From Acephala macrosclerotiorum (lineage: Eukaryota > Ascomycota > Leotiomycetes > Helotiales > Mollisiaceae), in assembly GCA_014904845.1 (NCBI GenBank), contig MU119262.1, forward strand, positions 124,001 through 188,000: a stretch of 64,000 nt of DNA, given 5' to 3'. A program made the position numbers and the translations under genes. Each line of letters opens with the position of its first letter. Positions within the stretch are counted from its first letter, which is position 1. A model generated the notes under the pieces. It was not told the DNA's origin and did not search any database. It was given only the letters and a program-made list of their open reading frames with translations. Shown here in pieces: positions 44,387-54,993 of the stretch.

Positions 44387-46765
44387 TCACACGAGCAGAA
44401 CCGCTTCCTCGTGAAACCCAGGTAACTTCTCTGTCTCGTCCCACTCCCAGACGCCCCTCCAATGCCAAGTCTCCCCACGATCATTGCTTCCTACAATTGC
44501 TAATAGCTTCCCATCGGCATGGCCTTTATACTGCACCGCAATCACGCCTAGATTCTCGGGCAAAGGGTACAGCAAGGCTCCTATCTTCCATTCTTTTAGA
44601 TATTTGCTTGTGATTTTCTGAATTTGCGTTGCAGGCTTGCGCTTACCGAGCTTCGATGCGCGATGCGAGATTTTATCGAGGGTTGATCGTGGTTTGATGA
44701 TAACCATAGACCACTTAGCCTGAAATCCATTGTCTGTAATAATTCCGGCGCTGGACCCCTCACCGTCGAATGAATGGTACCTCGCTTCCGTCTCTCCATC
44801 CCCACTTGTCGTCGGAGGTGATAGATCCGGTCGTGCAGGAGCCCAATTGAAGCCTGGAATATCTTCTCTGTCCCCAATTCTCGGAACGCTCGACATGAGG
44901 AACCCAGTCTTCAGTATGCGATCAATCCTAGATCTCCAGAATTCGATGGCAGAGTGAGACGCCTTCTCCTCGCACATCAAACTCCATATCACAACCCCAT
45001 CTCCTGGTCTAGTGGCGTACCGGTAATTGAGTAAACAACCAGCCTCTTCGACGTTAATGAAACCGCCATTCAACATTCGATTGTAAGCGTTGATGTTTTG
45101 GTTTGGAGCGACTTGGTGAGGGATGAGGTGTTGAGCTGTAAGGAACAAGACCGCAAGATCAATGCTTCCTTCGTGAAGCACAGTAGAGAGGAGGGACTTG
45201 AAGGGGAGGATAGCGTTGTGCTTGAACAGGAGGTGTATGTTGCGACGACCACGCATGGCTTCGAGGAGGGTCCAGGCTCGTACGTTCCAGTCGCACACCA
45301 ATAACACCGCTAGGATGGATTCTTGAAGTTCCAGAGTGAGGTTGCTTGTATCGATATCCATTAGATCTCTGTCGCAGACCAAAGTGACGCGACTCGTAGC
45401 GAAGACTTCGTTGATTTTGTTGATGGCGTCTGTTCGAAGCTCTTGGTTTTCATGAAGACCAGGAATGCAGGGAGCGTCCATCCAGTATGAATCGCAGCCA
45501 ATGGAGCGAGCGATGGAGGAGTAGCGATTGTGGAGACAGGTATTGAATCCCGTCGTTCCTTCCTCTGGTCGTCCTCCCTGGCCCTGAGACCAAACGTGAG
45601 ATATTGCCATTGTCTTCTCTGATGCTGCTATGTATCTTAGATGCGTAGTAGTTGTGTCCTCGATTGAGACTGCTCGAGCTCCGACGACGTTTTTGAATGA
45701 GCTCGCCTCCCAGAATAGACGTACACAGTCTTTCGAGCAGGAAGCATCGTGTGCTGACTGATCTTCGATCTTCATGCCTCTGAATCGCATGCAGTTCTCT
45801 GGAGCCTTGCCATCGCAAGGGATATACGTATCGTTGCCAGGATTGCAGCATCGTGGTGCTTGATTGCCCAGCAAGGACGTATAACGCTCATGAAATCGCC
45901 TGAAGTCCACACCGATGGCTCCACGATCCGTTCGAAGAAGTTCAAATGCCCACCTACACATGTAGCCTGGCAATTCGCCCTCAAGTCGCTGCGGGGTAAT
46001 ATTGGTGGGGTGCAGAGCCAGCTGGTCGTTGCGATCAAAGTTGTAGCCAATGTTCAGTTGGACTTCAAGACAGTATCCGAAGAAAAGCATCATAGATCTC
46101 TGCCATACCGACCACAAGAATGACTTAACCAAGAATCGCGCCTGGGGGCTCTCTTCTGTCGAGGAATCCTCGAATACCGCTTGTAAGAGCTCGGAGATGG
46201 TGTCAACCAAGCGACGGAAGGCTCCTCCTGACCATATTTCTGTATCCATCAATGTCGCCAAGGTCAGTCGAATGATGTTTGTGCTCACGAACGATACGAT
46301 CCTGAGGTCTTTCCATGAACGAGAACCGGATTCTGATAACATAAAGTATCCATCAGGGAGAAGATTCAAGATATCTTGCGATGAATGTTCGAATTCCAAA
46401 GGGACTTCGGGAAGTCTTGAAAGCATTTGACAAGCGCGCAGGACCAGTACATCTGCAGACTCCCTCAATTGAAAATGGCAATTAAGCAACGTTGAAAAGG
46501 CATCATCGAGGCGAGTGATATGATTCTCTGGGTAGCTCACTTGAGAGCAGTAGCTACGAGTCCATGTTCTTGCCCTTTCTTTCCGTCTTGATAAGCTGAA
46601 GATATGAAAACCGCCCTCGCTGTCGTATTCGTATGCTGTTCCTAGACAGTGGAATTCTGTTGGAGTACCTCTGGCCTCGGGGTCATGATGATGCGTGTTG
46701 GCTGTCAAGATCTCTCTGATGCGGCCTTCTGCGAATGTATGAGGACCGGGAGATAACGATCGCAT
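44387..46765 (-). CDS. HET-domain (heterokaryon-incompatibility type) protein
   Basis: One uninterrupted frame encodes 792 residues. The HET domain covers about residues 380-470: TMAISHVWSQGQGGRPEEG, then GCDSYWMDAPCIPG and INEVFATSRVTLVCDRDLM. These are the AISHVW, YWxDxxCI and A..TLVCD blocks of the family, which triggers cell death or defence reactions after hyphal fusion in some fungi. Just upstream lies a Cys/His cluster (Cys306, 307, 317, 325, 343 and 347) that could bind metal. The first 300 residues and the C-terminal 300 show no known domain. There is no signal peptide. The complete frame suggests a functional gene; whether it controls incompatibility is unknown. Confidence 0.9.
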   Translation of the reverse strand: MRSLSPGPHTFAEGRIREILTANTHHHDPEARGTPTEFHCLGTAYEYDSEGGFHIFSLSRRKERARTWTRSYCSQVSYPENHITRLDDAFSTLLNCHFQLRESADVLVLRACQMLSRLPEVPLEFEHSSQDILNLLPDGYFMLSESGSRSWKDLRIVSFVSTNIIRLTLATLMDTEIWSGGAFRRLVDTISELLQAVFEDSSTEESPQARFLVKSFLWSVWQRSMMLFFGYCLEVQLNIGYNFDRNDQLALHPTNITPQRLEGELPGYMCRWAFELLRTDRGAIGVDFRRFHERYTSLLGNQAPRCCNPGNDTYIPCDGKAPENCMRFRGMKIEDQSAHDASCSKDCVRLFWEASSFKNVVGARAVSIEDTTTTHLRYIAASEKTMAISHVWSQGQGGRPEEGTTGFNTCLHNRYSSIARSIGCDSYWMDAPCIPGLHENQELRTDAINKINEVFATSRVTLVCDRDLMDIDTSNLTLELQESILAVLLVCDWNVRAWTLLEAMRGRRNIHLLFKHNAILPFKSLLSTVLHEGSIDLAVLFLTAQHLIPHQVAPNQNINAYNRMLNGGFINVEEAGCLLNYRYATRPGDGVVIWSLMCEEKASHSAIEFWRSRIDRILKTGFLMSSVPRIGDREDIPGFNWAPARPDLSPPTTSGDGETEARYHSFDGEGSSAGIITDNGFQAKWSMVIIKPRSTLDKISHRASKLGKRKPATQIQKITSKYLKEWKIGALLYPLPENLGVIAVQYKGHADGKLLAIVGSNDRGETWHWRGVWEWDETEKLPGFHEEAVLLV

Positions 46766-48740
46766 CGCAATGTAGTAATGGGCGTGCTGTTGTGAAATTT
46801 AGGGAGGATCTGCTTGAGAGCTCATCGCTCGGATCTCACGAAGCGGGACGCTGGTCCAAGCCGAGGGAGCAAGGTATCTTCCATGACCAAACTGAGTTCT
46901 AGTGAGAGGAAAGCGCTGTTCGCATGAACGCGTCGTGAGGTTGTCGTTGGCATCGGGAATATGAAAGTTTGCGACCGGAAGAACACAGGCTTTATTTCCT
47001 GCACTTTTATTGCTATGTGTCTCCGGTGCCGTTGAACACACATGATTGCGGGGCCCTTGGCGAAATTTCCGCCTTCACTTATGATAGTTCGATCAATGTA
47101 TTTGGATCAAAGTCAAAACTAGCAACGGAAGTAATTTTTAAAGAAGGGAAGAAAGAAAAAGAAAGAAAAAAAAAAAAAAAGGGGGGGAGGGCGGGGGTTT
47201 TTTAAAAATTTTATTTATTTCTTTATTATAATTCGAGTTTTGGTTTATTATATCCTATTTAAATAATTCCAAGTGCATAGCCTGTGATTATATTGTTTAT
47301 AAAATGATTTCGAATTGCCCAAGTTTGCAAGCTTTTTGCATTGATAACAAAAGAACGGCTTTAATCGTACTCTTATATTCTTGTGCTCCTGTTTGTTTAT
47401 TTTCCTTTTGGTTTCGGCTTTTTGTGCAGCTCTCTTCTCCCGAAGTTGGAGGTAGAGGCAAGGAGGGAAGAGCGAAATTGGAGGATGGCAATGAACCATG
47501 GAGCTCTATATACCGTCGCTTATGGGCCCATATCGAAGGTAATGATAGCGACATCGAGAACATTAGTGTCACCGATGCTGGCACGGACGAAGACTCTCCA
47601 ATATCAACATCTTCGCAGGATTACAACTTGTTTTCCAAGGCATCTTCACCACCCTAAAAGAACTTTTTACCTGTCCCAACTGGCTCCGTCATTGTTATCG
47701 GGCTATTTTTCACTATCCCGTACAACCTCTTCTAAATTATCACCCTTCCCTTTATAAGTTGGCACTAGCAGTTTGGCTCGTCAACGGCTCGAATACTTGA
47801 AGGCCTGAGAAGACGCCAAAGTACATCGGCCAAAAATTAAGATAGAATAGGCCTTGGGTAACCACCCGTCTACCAGCTACCTGCTGCACATTCGGCGTTC
47901 TAAAAGGTAAGGGTAATTTTTTGATACTGTGAAACCTTGCTAATCCAATTTGTTGCAAGGACACTGAGGAGCACGCCATATCTGGCCTCCTCGAGCCTCC
48001 AGCGAACCCGGCACTGGGTAGGTCTCGAAGCGAAGAAATTTTAAGAGAGGATCGAGCTCCTCCCACTCCATCTGTTCAGCAAGGCACGCGCGTTATGGCC
48101 ACGTAGCGCAACGACTCGTTGGTCCAGCAAGCTCCTGATGTCATCCTCCTCGGCAGAATCCTCACTGCTTGTGGCCTCTTTTCCACTTCATTCTATATAA
48201 TTATTGGCATTATAAGCATTCCGTTCGTTGCCTTCTGCTTTCCATCCGGCCTTCTTCCCAGGACTGTTCGCTCCATACCCCACCTCCTTGTCCACCGCCG
48301 ACCAAACACCACTAGTAACCAACCCACCGGTACATTTTGAACCACGCGGAGCCTAGTATTGCATGGTAGCGGGGAACGGCTAAGCTTCAATCGTTATTAC
48401 CGCACTTGTACCGCCGGGAAGGAGCTAGTGTGGTTGAGTCAGCTTCCAAGGGTAGCCTCGGAATCCCAACTATGCCAATTTCTCTCACTCCTCTTCTTTC
48501 TCAAGACGCCATCATCCGTGGACGTCGACGACTACTGCGGACCTGAGTGGGAGCCCTGGAGTTTCGATATGACCTTTGACGATTTCTGGCCCCTGGCCGG
48601 AAGTTGGCATCCAAAAGTGCAGCCGATAGCCTCATCAAACTAAAAGGGGAACTTGAACGGAGCGTCGTCGTATCGGGGAGGAAGAGTTACCGAGCTTAGT
48701 TGGGAAGGGGTGCCAATAGCAGTCAAACTTGTGTGTGTGT
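46766..48740. other. Gene-poor region with a purine tract
   Basis: No gene was supported in about 2 kb. Frames at 47304-47657 (+), 47752-48066 (-) and 48119-48340 (+) show no motif. Base composition shifts from A+T-rich at 47200-47300 to mixed. It may contain fragments of an older repeat. Confidence 0.4.
47140..47197 (+). repeat. Purine tract with poly-A and G runs
   Basis: An almost pure A/G stretch passes from GAA-type repeats into about 15 A bases and then into G7-A-G3-C-G5. The G runs could in principle form a quadruplex. A+T-rich sequence follows directly. Confidence 0.8.
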
Positions 48741-50705
48741 TCAGCTGCCGAGTCCCTTCTTGGATCTCCTTGAACGCTGCGTCTCTCGCCTCGACTTCGA
48801 AATCCCTTGAGGTTTCACGCCCTTAACTATCGACTTCTTAGACGATGTGCGGCTGCGAGTGCTTGAAGGATTCGGCTTGCGAGTGCTTGAAGGATTCGGC
48901 TTGCGAGTGCTTGAAGGATTCGGCTTGCGTGTGTTCGAAGGGCGTCGCATTGGGGATTCGTAGGGCGGTACTGGTCCATCTCGTTTTAAGAGTATGCCAA
49001 ATTCAGGTAAATGGCCCGCGATTCTTCGACTTGTGCGTTGCTTTTGTGGCACTCGCGCAACATTATTGTCGGGCTCTGACCTATCCAGTTGGGTAGAAAG
49101 AGGCTTTCCAATCGATATTGGCTCTGCGGCGCTCGATGTCTGACTACTATATCTACACCGCTTAGCAGCCCGTCCTCCGCTGGTTGAGTCATAAGAGTTG
49201 AACTTGAGTTGTCCATTGCGTCCTGCTGTTTGCGGTGGCCGTTGCGTCGAGGAGTCTTGGGAAGACGTTGGGGCTGTAGAGGCATGGGGTCTGCGGTCTG
49301 ATAAAACATTGTTCCCATCGTCTTCTCTCCGCCGCTTTGAAACTCGCTCTGGGCCGAGGTCGTCGGCGGGGTTGCTTTTGAGCCTTTTCTTGCCATTCTC
49401 CCCCCTTGAGTCGTTCTCGGCCACTTTGAATTGGTTCAGCTCGAGCTCGATCAAGGGGATTTGCTGTAGAATCCATCGCAGTAGTATGCTACGGCGCTGT
49501 GCATCGCGCTTCGCGACCAGGTAACTCTTCTTCAGCTTACCAATCGCGATCTTGCGTTTCTTTATTTTCTTAAAGAATTCGTAGACAAGATCATTGCGTC
49601 GCTTGATCGATTCGAGCGACTTCACTGCGGCGTCTAGTTTAGATTGGGCTGCTGCTAACCGTTGTTGAGCCTCTGGCTCGGAGAGACTAGAGCGTCGTGG
49701 ATCAGTGATGGCTTTTTGGGCTGAAATCAAGGCCCATTTCGCGGCTTCCACAGCCCTCTCGGCCCGTTCTCTTTCACTCGCATGCTGAAATGCAGAGTCG
49801 ATGTTGCAGATGAACTCCTCCGTCTCGTCAGGCCTCAGGACCTGCGTGTCCGTGAGCTCCTTCCAAGCTTCGTCGTATTGTGGCTGAAGACGCTTGACGA
49901 ATCTCATATCTATGTCGTACCACCAGTACTCGTAGTCAAGGAACTCGACCCACGTTGTCAACTTGTCCTGTCGCTCTGGATCTGCATCGAGTTCAAATGA
50001 CCGCGTAAACCCATGTTCTGCCAGGCCTTGCTTCACCCCTTCGACATATTTAGGAAAGCGACCGTCCTCCCTGTTCTTCCGTTGCCACCTACGAAATTCT
50101 CGCCATTCGCCCATCTGAGATCCGAATACTTTCCAGTCATTCTCGCCCCTCTGCCAATACGACAGGATTTCGCGGTACTCTCCAGGGTCCTCTATAATAT
50201 TCTGGCCAAGACTAACCGGGTGTGAGGGACGGCCGCCTTCATTGACAAGTGTGTTATAGTACTCCGTCTCCTCCTCTAGATCAAGACGATAATATTCCTC
50301 CTCGCCCAAGTCTTCAGTCGAAGCAGGGGAGGGCAGTCGGGGCGGCGCTTGTTTGTCGGCGGATATACCCTCAAGGCGCGCCGTAAGGTCGTCGAGATTA
50401 ATCGGATAGGACTGCGCTATACCGCGCGCGCGCGCTCGCATCCTGCCTTGGTGTTATTGGAGAAAAAGGATACAACAGAGTAGGAACCCTTACCTCAATC
50501 TCTGAATAAGCACTGTGTCTTTCCTTAGGTTCTCGTAGTCTTCCACGTCAACGTCTCTGCATGAACTTTAGTACCTCTGGAGATCATAACACTCGGGAAT
50601 CCCTGACCCTCCGTTAGCGTCCAGGTAATTGTTAAGCTCTGCATCGCTATAAGCAGCGAGGTCGCGAGTGAACAATTTCGATGTCTGCGATTGAGCGGGC
50701 GCCAT
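48741..50705 (-). CDS. Charged coiled-coil protein with SSTRKPNP repeats (in-frame stop in exon 1)
   Basis: Exon 2 (48742-50442 plus stop) is a 566-codon frame. Exon 1 (50494-50705) joins to it across a 51-base intron (GTAAGG..GGCAG), making the smooth text LIQRLRMRARARG. Exon 1 begins MAPAQSQTSKLFTRDLAAYSDAEL but contains a TAA at 50568-50570. Without exon 1, translation could begin at the Met at 50441. The middle of the protein is Glu/Lys/Arg-rich and helical (EAQQRLAAAQSKLDAAVKSL). The C-terminal 200 residues are basic and Ser-rich, with three copies of PSSTRKPN. I do not recognise a named domain. The basic tail suggests nuclear or nucleic-acid association, as inference only. The FHA-kinase starts divergently 400 bases away. 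Confidence 0.7.
48855..48926 (-). repeat. 24-base tandem repeat, three exact copies
   Basis: Three identical 24-base units follow one another in frame inside the gene at 48741-50705, encoding SSTRKPNP-type octapeptides. A diverged fourth unit follows on the right. Copy number probably varies between strains. Confidence 0.92.
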
Positions 50706-51108
50706 TGCTGATGGATGGTGTTGAAGTGTAGAAGTTGGTGAGATTAGAGAGGGGTGAGAAGCACTGACCGAAAGCTCCGGGGAAACGATCTTCCGCGGCC
50801 GTCCAAAACAAGGATTTGGCAGTGGCAGGGGCTGAGTTTGAGTCATAGTAAGTTGGATTTCTCGTGATCTATTCATGCAGCCGCTGGATATGCCAATGAG
50901 AATCCGGCCCAACCGATAGGTTTATCAACCCCAGATTGATCACCAAATGACACAGTGCGCCAATAGTAACTTGGTGCAAGGCGCTGAATGCAGCCCGATT
51001 GGATGTCGTGTGTGCTCTACATGTGAGGCATCTTGGTGCGACCAGTTGGTATATAGCCACAACAGCACTCAATGATCTCTTGCCTCGTTGAAACCAATTG
51101 TTTCGACA
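50706..51108. other. Divergent promoter region
   Basis: About 400 bases separate two divergent starts, at 50705 (-) and 51109 (+). The region must carry both promoters unless longer leaders exist. No specific element was identified. Confidence 0.4.
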
Positions 51109-53008
51109 ATGGAAGAGCCGAACACGATCGCTTGGCTGTCGCCTGTAAATAGTGAATCTCATCCGGAGGGCAAATATGCTTGGGAAGCAATTCGGATGAA
51201 CATATCAGAAGACATTCCGCCACAGAGAGAGATGGTGTCAGATTATCGCAGCCGGGAGTCTACAGCTTCATTAGAGGACGCAGAGGACAATACTCCAGAT
51301 GACACTTCTTACCCGAGACTTCAACTGGCCTTTAATTGTGGACGGAAAAGCGGCCATGGACTTATGTTTGGAACAGCTCCAAACTGCGATATTGTTCTAC
51401 CAAGACTCCGTAAGATCAGTCAGCATCATTGCTACTTTACGTTTGATGCAGAGCGACGACTGATCCTGCGAGATTGTTCGACGCACGGGACTATCGTCAG
51501 CTACGACGACAAAGGAGGAGAGCTACGCCGCCATTTTACGTGGATCCTCGGCGGCCACGACGTCCCAAGGCGCACCAAAGAAATTGTCATTGAAATCCAG
51601 GGTGTCAGCTTTCGGATCGAGGTTTCTAGACATGATGGGCACCCAGATCAGTACAATGCCAATGTTGACCGATTCCTCAAGGAGGCAGACGAACCCCATC
51701 TCAATGAACTCGGCATCTGCAGTCCAACTGCACCTCCTAGTCAGTCACACACTCCTAACCAAAGTGCCATCCGCCTCAAGCAAGAAACGCTAGGCAAAGG
51801 GGCCTTCGCGGTTGTAAGGCGTTACTGGGATGTCAGCACTGGGATTGAGTATGCGTATAAGGAGCCTCTCAATAAAAGAAAGTTTGACCACAAGTCCTGG
51901 GAGAAAGAAGCCGAGATTATGGGCCAAATTTCACATGCGAGTTGATAGGCCTGCTCCTCCAGTTAGATACCCGCTAATATCTTGCTAGGATTATGTTGTT
52001 AGCCTTATAGAGTCGACACTCAAGCCGTCGCCTCGATTGGTTCTCGAGTATGTTCCTTGTGGGAATCTAGAAGGCTTGGAACTATCGCTGGAAGAGAGTA
52101 TGATGGTTCTTTATCAAGGACTGTCGGCTTTAGTGGATCTCCATGGACGCGAAATACCAATTGTACATCGAGATATCAAGCCGGGCAACATTCTTCTGCA
52201 GTCCATAGACCCGCTTCATATCAAGCTTACGGACTTCGGCCTCTCAAAAGCAAGCGATGACTTGACAACGCTTTGCGGTACACCACTTTATCTTGCCCCG
52301 GAAGTTTACAAGAAAAGGAGTTATACGCCAGCGGTAGACATCTGGTCTCTCGGTGTGGTTGCCTTTAGGTGCGCCTATAGCCTTCCGGATAACCGTGGAT
52401 ACGAAGGGAGAGACTGGTGTAAAATGCTTGTCGACCAAGTCAACGATTGGGAGGATGGGGACTTGATCGGCCTCTTGTCGAGTGCTATGATAGTCATGGA
52501 CCCGAAGTTGCGACTTTCAGCCCAGGATTGCTATAGGGAAGCATCGCAGCTCATTACCGCATCCCATGAGCGGTGTCTAACCCCGACACCAACTTCTTAC
52601 CATACAGATGAAGGACACGTGCCGCCTCCCTCTTCTGGAGCATCAACTATCATAGCCAATCTCAACAGCGATCCCCAGCGTGTAGAATCTGTGCCAGGGA
52701 TAGACTTGTTTGGTGAAGGCTGGCTGCAGGATCCGAACTGTGTCGGATCGTCTGTCGCTGCCATGGGACAGGAATCATCCGATTTGAGTAGCTGGGATAA
52801 CTGGGCAACAGAATCTTCTGGGGAACGTGTCCCACGAAGCATGCCGGAACCTGAGCAGAACGAGTATTACGATCCACCAGTTAGCCCAGGCAGAGGTGGA
52901 GGGGAATGGGGACGGGGGTCGAAGGTGGTCAAATCAATAATAGCGAGGACTATATGGCTGCACATTTACTTTATGCAATATCTCAAGAAGGAGATCCTTG
53001 AATTTTAG
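51109..53008 (+). CDS. FHA-domain serine/threonine protein kinase
   Basis: Exons 51109-51936 and 51989-53008 give 615 residues. The FHA domain lies at about residues 75-140 (LMFGTAPNCDIVLP, ISQHHCYFTFD, LRDCSTHGT); the usual SxNGT motif is SxHGT here. The kinase domain starts near 221: LGKGAFAVVRRY, Lys251, HRDIKPGN at 336-343, DFG at 358-360 and LAPE at 378-381. FHA plus kinase is the layout of Rad53/Chk2/Dun1 checkpoint kinases, but this is one of many diverged fungal versions and a DNA-damage role is unproven. The C-terminus is Ser/Gly/Pro-rich. The phase of the intron requires a GC donor (CAT|GCGAGT) with a TGCTAG acceptor. The start was chosen at 51109, the first in-frame ATG. Confidence 0.88.
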
Positions 53009-53290
53009 CTTTGTATCTTTTAATTATCCAATTAAAAGACCAATTTTCCCGACAAGAGTATAATTCTTATGGAATTACATTGAAAAGGGTGGAGCCCCAC
53101 GAAGTAGTATACTTCTTACGAAGGGTATAAGATTGTTAAACGGCTTTTTAATCATTAGATTATTAAAATATAATAATTTCGAGTATTTATATTTAAGTAG
53201 AGTACAGGCGTCTTTAATTTATTATAAATTTTTATCAATTCAATTAAAGAAAAATACAAAGAACGCCAAATCTTAAATCAACATCAAAGG
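53009..53290. repeat. A+T-rich patch
   Basis: About 280 bases downstream of the FHA-kinase are rich in A and T with runs such as TTAATTTATTATAAATTT. It resembles a worn RIP remnant or simply an A+T-rich 3' flank. No terminal repeats were found. Confidence 0.4.
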
Positions 53291-53341
53291 AAATGCGAGG
53301 AAGTAGCAAAGGAAAGGGAAAAGGAAAAGGTAAAACGGAGC

Positions 53342-53722
53342 ATGTTCACTGTATCAACTTTAGCCAGCTGTGCTCTCGTATGCGGCACTGATTACCAGCA
53401 TCACAAAGACAACGATCACATCGCCTTTACTCAGATGGAAGGATATCAGATACTTTCGAGTGGCCTCTGGGTGGCTCAACTAGACAATTCACAGAGTGAG
53501 AGTGAGAGTGGCAACCATGGCCAAAGTAGCACCAGTGGATACCATAGTTGGGGGTATACTTCAGGCGTGGACTATAGTTATGGAAGTTCGGGGGTAGGAG
53601 ACTGGGGCGGTAGTAGTAGCGGCGACGGTGGAGGTGGGGCAAGTTGTGGAGGGGCTGTGGAGGAAGTGGCGACGGCGATGGCGGAGACGGAGGCCCCCCC
53701 GGGGGGGAGGAGGATGTGCTAG
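53342..53722 (+). CDS. Gly/Ser-rich hypothetical ORF, frame doubtful
   Basis: An open frame of 126 codons begins MFTVSTLASCALVCG and becomes very Gly/Ser-rich. After about 53640 the next frame reads more like protein (GCGGSGDGDGGDGG then GGEEDVLVIEVDFGNE to a TAG near 53756). So the true C-terminus may lie in that frame after a one- or two-base break. The sequence crosses a C7G7 run at 53694-53707. Composition alone could create such frames, so confidence is low. Confidence 0.3.
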   Translation: MFTVSTLASCALVCGTDYQHHKDNDHIAFTQMEGYQILSSGLWVAQLDNSQSESESGNHGQSSTSGYHSWGYTSGVDYSYGSSGVGDWGGSSSGDGGGGASCGGAVEEVATAMAETEAPPGGRRMC

Positions 53723-53830
53723 TGATTGAGGTGGACTTTGGGAATGAGACCGAGTAGCTCCAGCGAGTTCCAACCTTCAGCTTGGCCATTGGCCATAATT
53801 CTCTTTTCATTCATTCCTGATAGCTCAGCA

Positions 53831-54993
53831 TTATCCTAAAGCCCCGGCGTGATCATTGAAAAACCTGACAATTCCCATCGCCGCACCAGCCGCCAAGCTC
53901 CCCACAACAACCATCTCAACCCCACCCCTAACCCCAAACAAACTCCTCCTCCATCCCTTCCACCCCGACACAAAGCACGTCTTGGTATACCCAAAAGTGA
54001 ATAGCGCTACCACCATGATCGCCACACTCCATGCAAGTCCTCTCCTCACGCCTTCGACGAAGAAATACGGGAGGAGAGGTATGAATCCTCCGATGAAATA
54101 GCCTAGGGCGATTGTGAGGGCACATGTTATGGCTCGCGAGGACTCGGGCGGCGGGAGGGAGTGTTCGAATCGCATCAGGAAGCTAGTGAGATGTGGAGAT
54201 GTCGAGAGATGGGTTGTAAGGTCTTTGATAGTCGAAGATGGGAGGTCAAAGCTTTCGAATAGCTCGGTCACTGTTCGTTCAGCTGCTGTGGGGTCGTTAC
54301 ACACTAGCTCCTCAGTTTCTTGTAATGTCGCATTATATGAATCCCTTTCACACAAATTAGAACGTGAAACTGCACATAACAGAAGAGTGGCATACCTTTC
54401 GGATTTAGCACCAAGATATCCACCTAACCCCATACTTATAGCACCAGCAATCAACTCCGCCATGCCACCATAAACCACAACTTTTGTGCTCCCAATCGCA
54501 GACAATCCTGCAGTCAACGCAAACGGGACTGTAAGCCCATCACTCAACCCAATGATGGCATCTGATATAACTCTAGCATCGATCTTCCATGTCTTTCCCT
54601 CCGTCTGCGAAGGAGCAGGTAATTTCTCAGATATCTCCTCGCGCAAAACCTGGGATTCAAGATCGCTGCTTCGACTCGAGCTCGAAAGCGTGGGGGAAGA
54701 AGCCCATGATTGTGTCTCGAAGGATGGGGAGGAGGCTGGGAGGAGGGTGTCAGTGTCTGATGAGAGGATTGGCTTTGAGGCCTCAATTAGGTGGGGAAAG
54801 TAGGTATTCATTTGTTAGAAGGGGAAGGCGGGGTAGAGTGCGTACCGGAATTGATTTTGTTATATACTTGCTGCTTGGGCTGGCGTACGAACAGGTTCTT
54901 GAGGAGTGCGAAAGACATGGCGGTGGATGTCTCAGCCTCGGGGCGGCTTGATGGAGAAGGTGTGAGGCTTGGGGGTGAAATTGTAGCTGTCAA
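53831..54993 (-). CDS. Vacuolar iron/manganese transporter, CCC1/VIT1 family
   Basis: Exons 54846-54993, 54396-54756 and 53831-54344 join in phase to about 340 residues, or 315 from the ATG at 54918. After a Ser-rich cytosolic N-terminus comes the family signature DAIIGLSDGLTVPFALTAGL, then ELIAGAISMGLGGYLGAKSE, the metal-binding Glu-rich loop region (ERDSYNATLQETEELV) and three C-terminal membrane segments with GYFIGGFIPLLPYFF. CCC1/VIT1 proteins move Fe2+ and Mn2+ from cytosol into the vacuole. The 51-base segment 54345-54395 (GTATGC..TCTAAT..GAAAG) keeps the frame either way; removing it gives the smooth AKSERDSYNATL text, so it is taken as an intron. The first intron (GTACGC..CATCAG) is also an inference. 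Confidence 0.9.

Noticed and set aside
48119..48643. Small membrane-protein frames downstream of the charged repeat gene
   Set aside because: Hydrophobic stretches come from T-rich DNA; frames are short and unconnected by usable introns.
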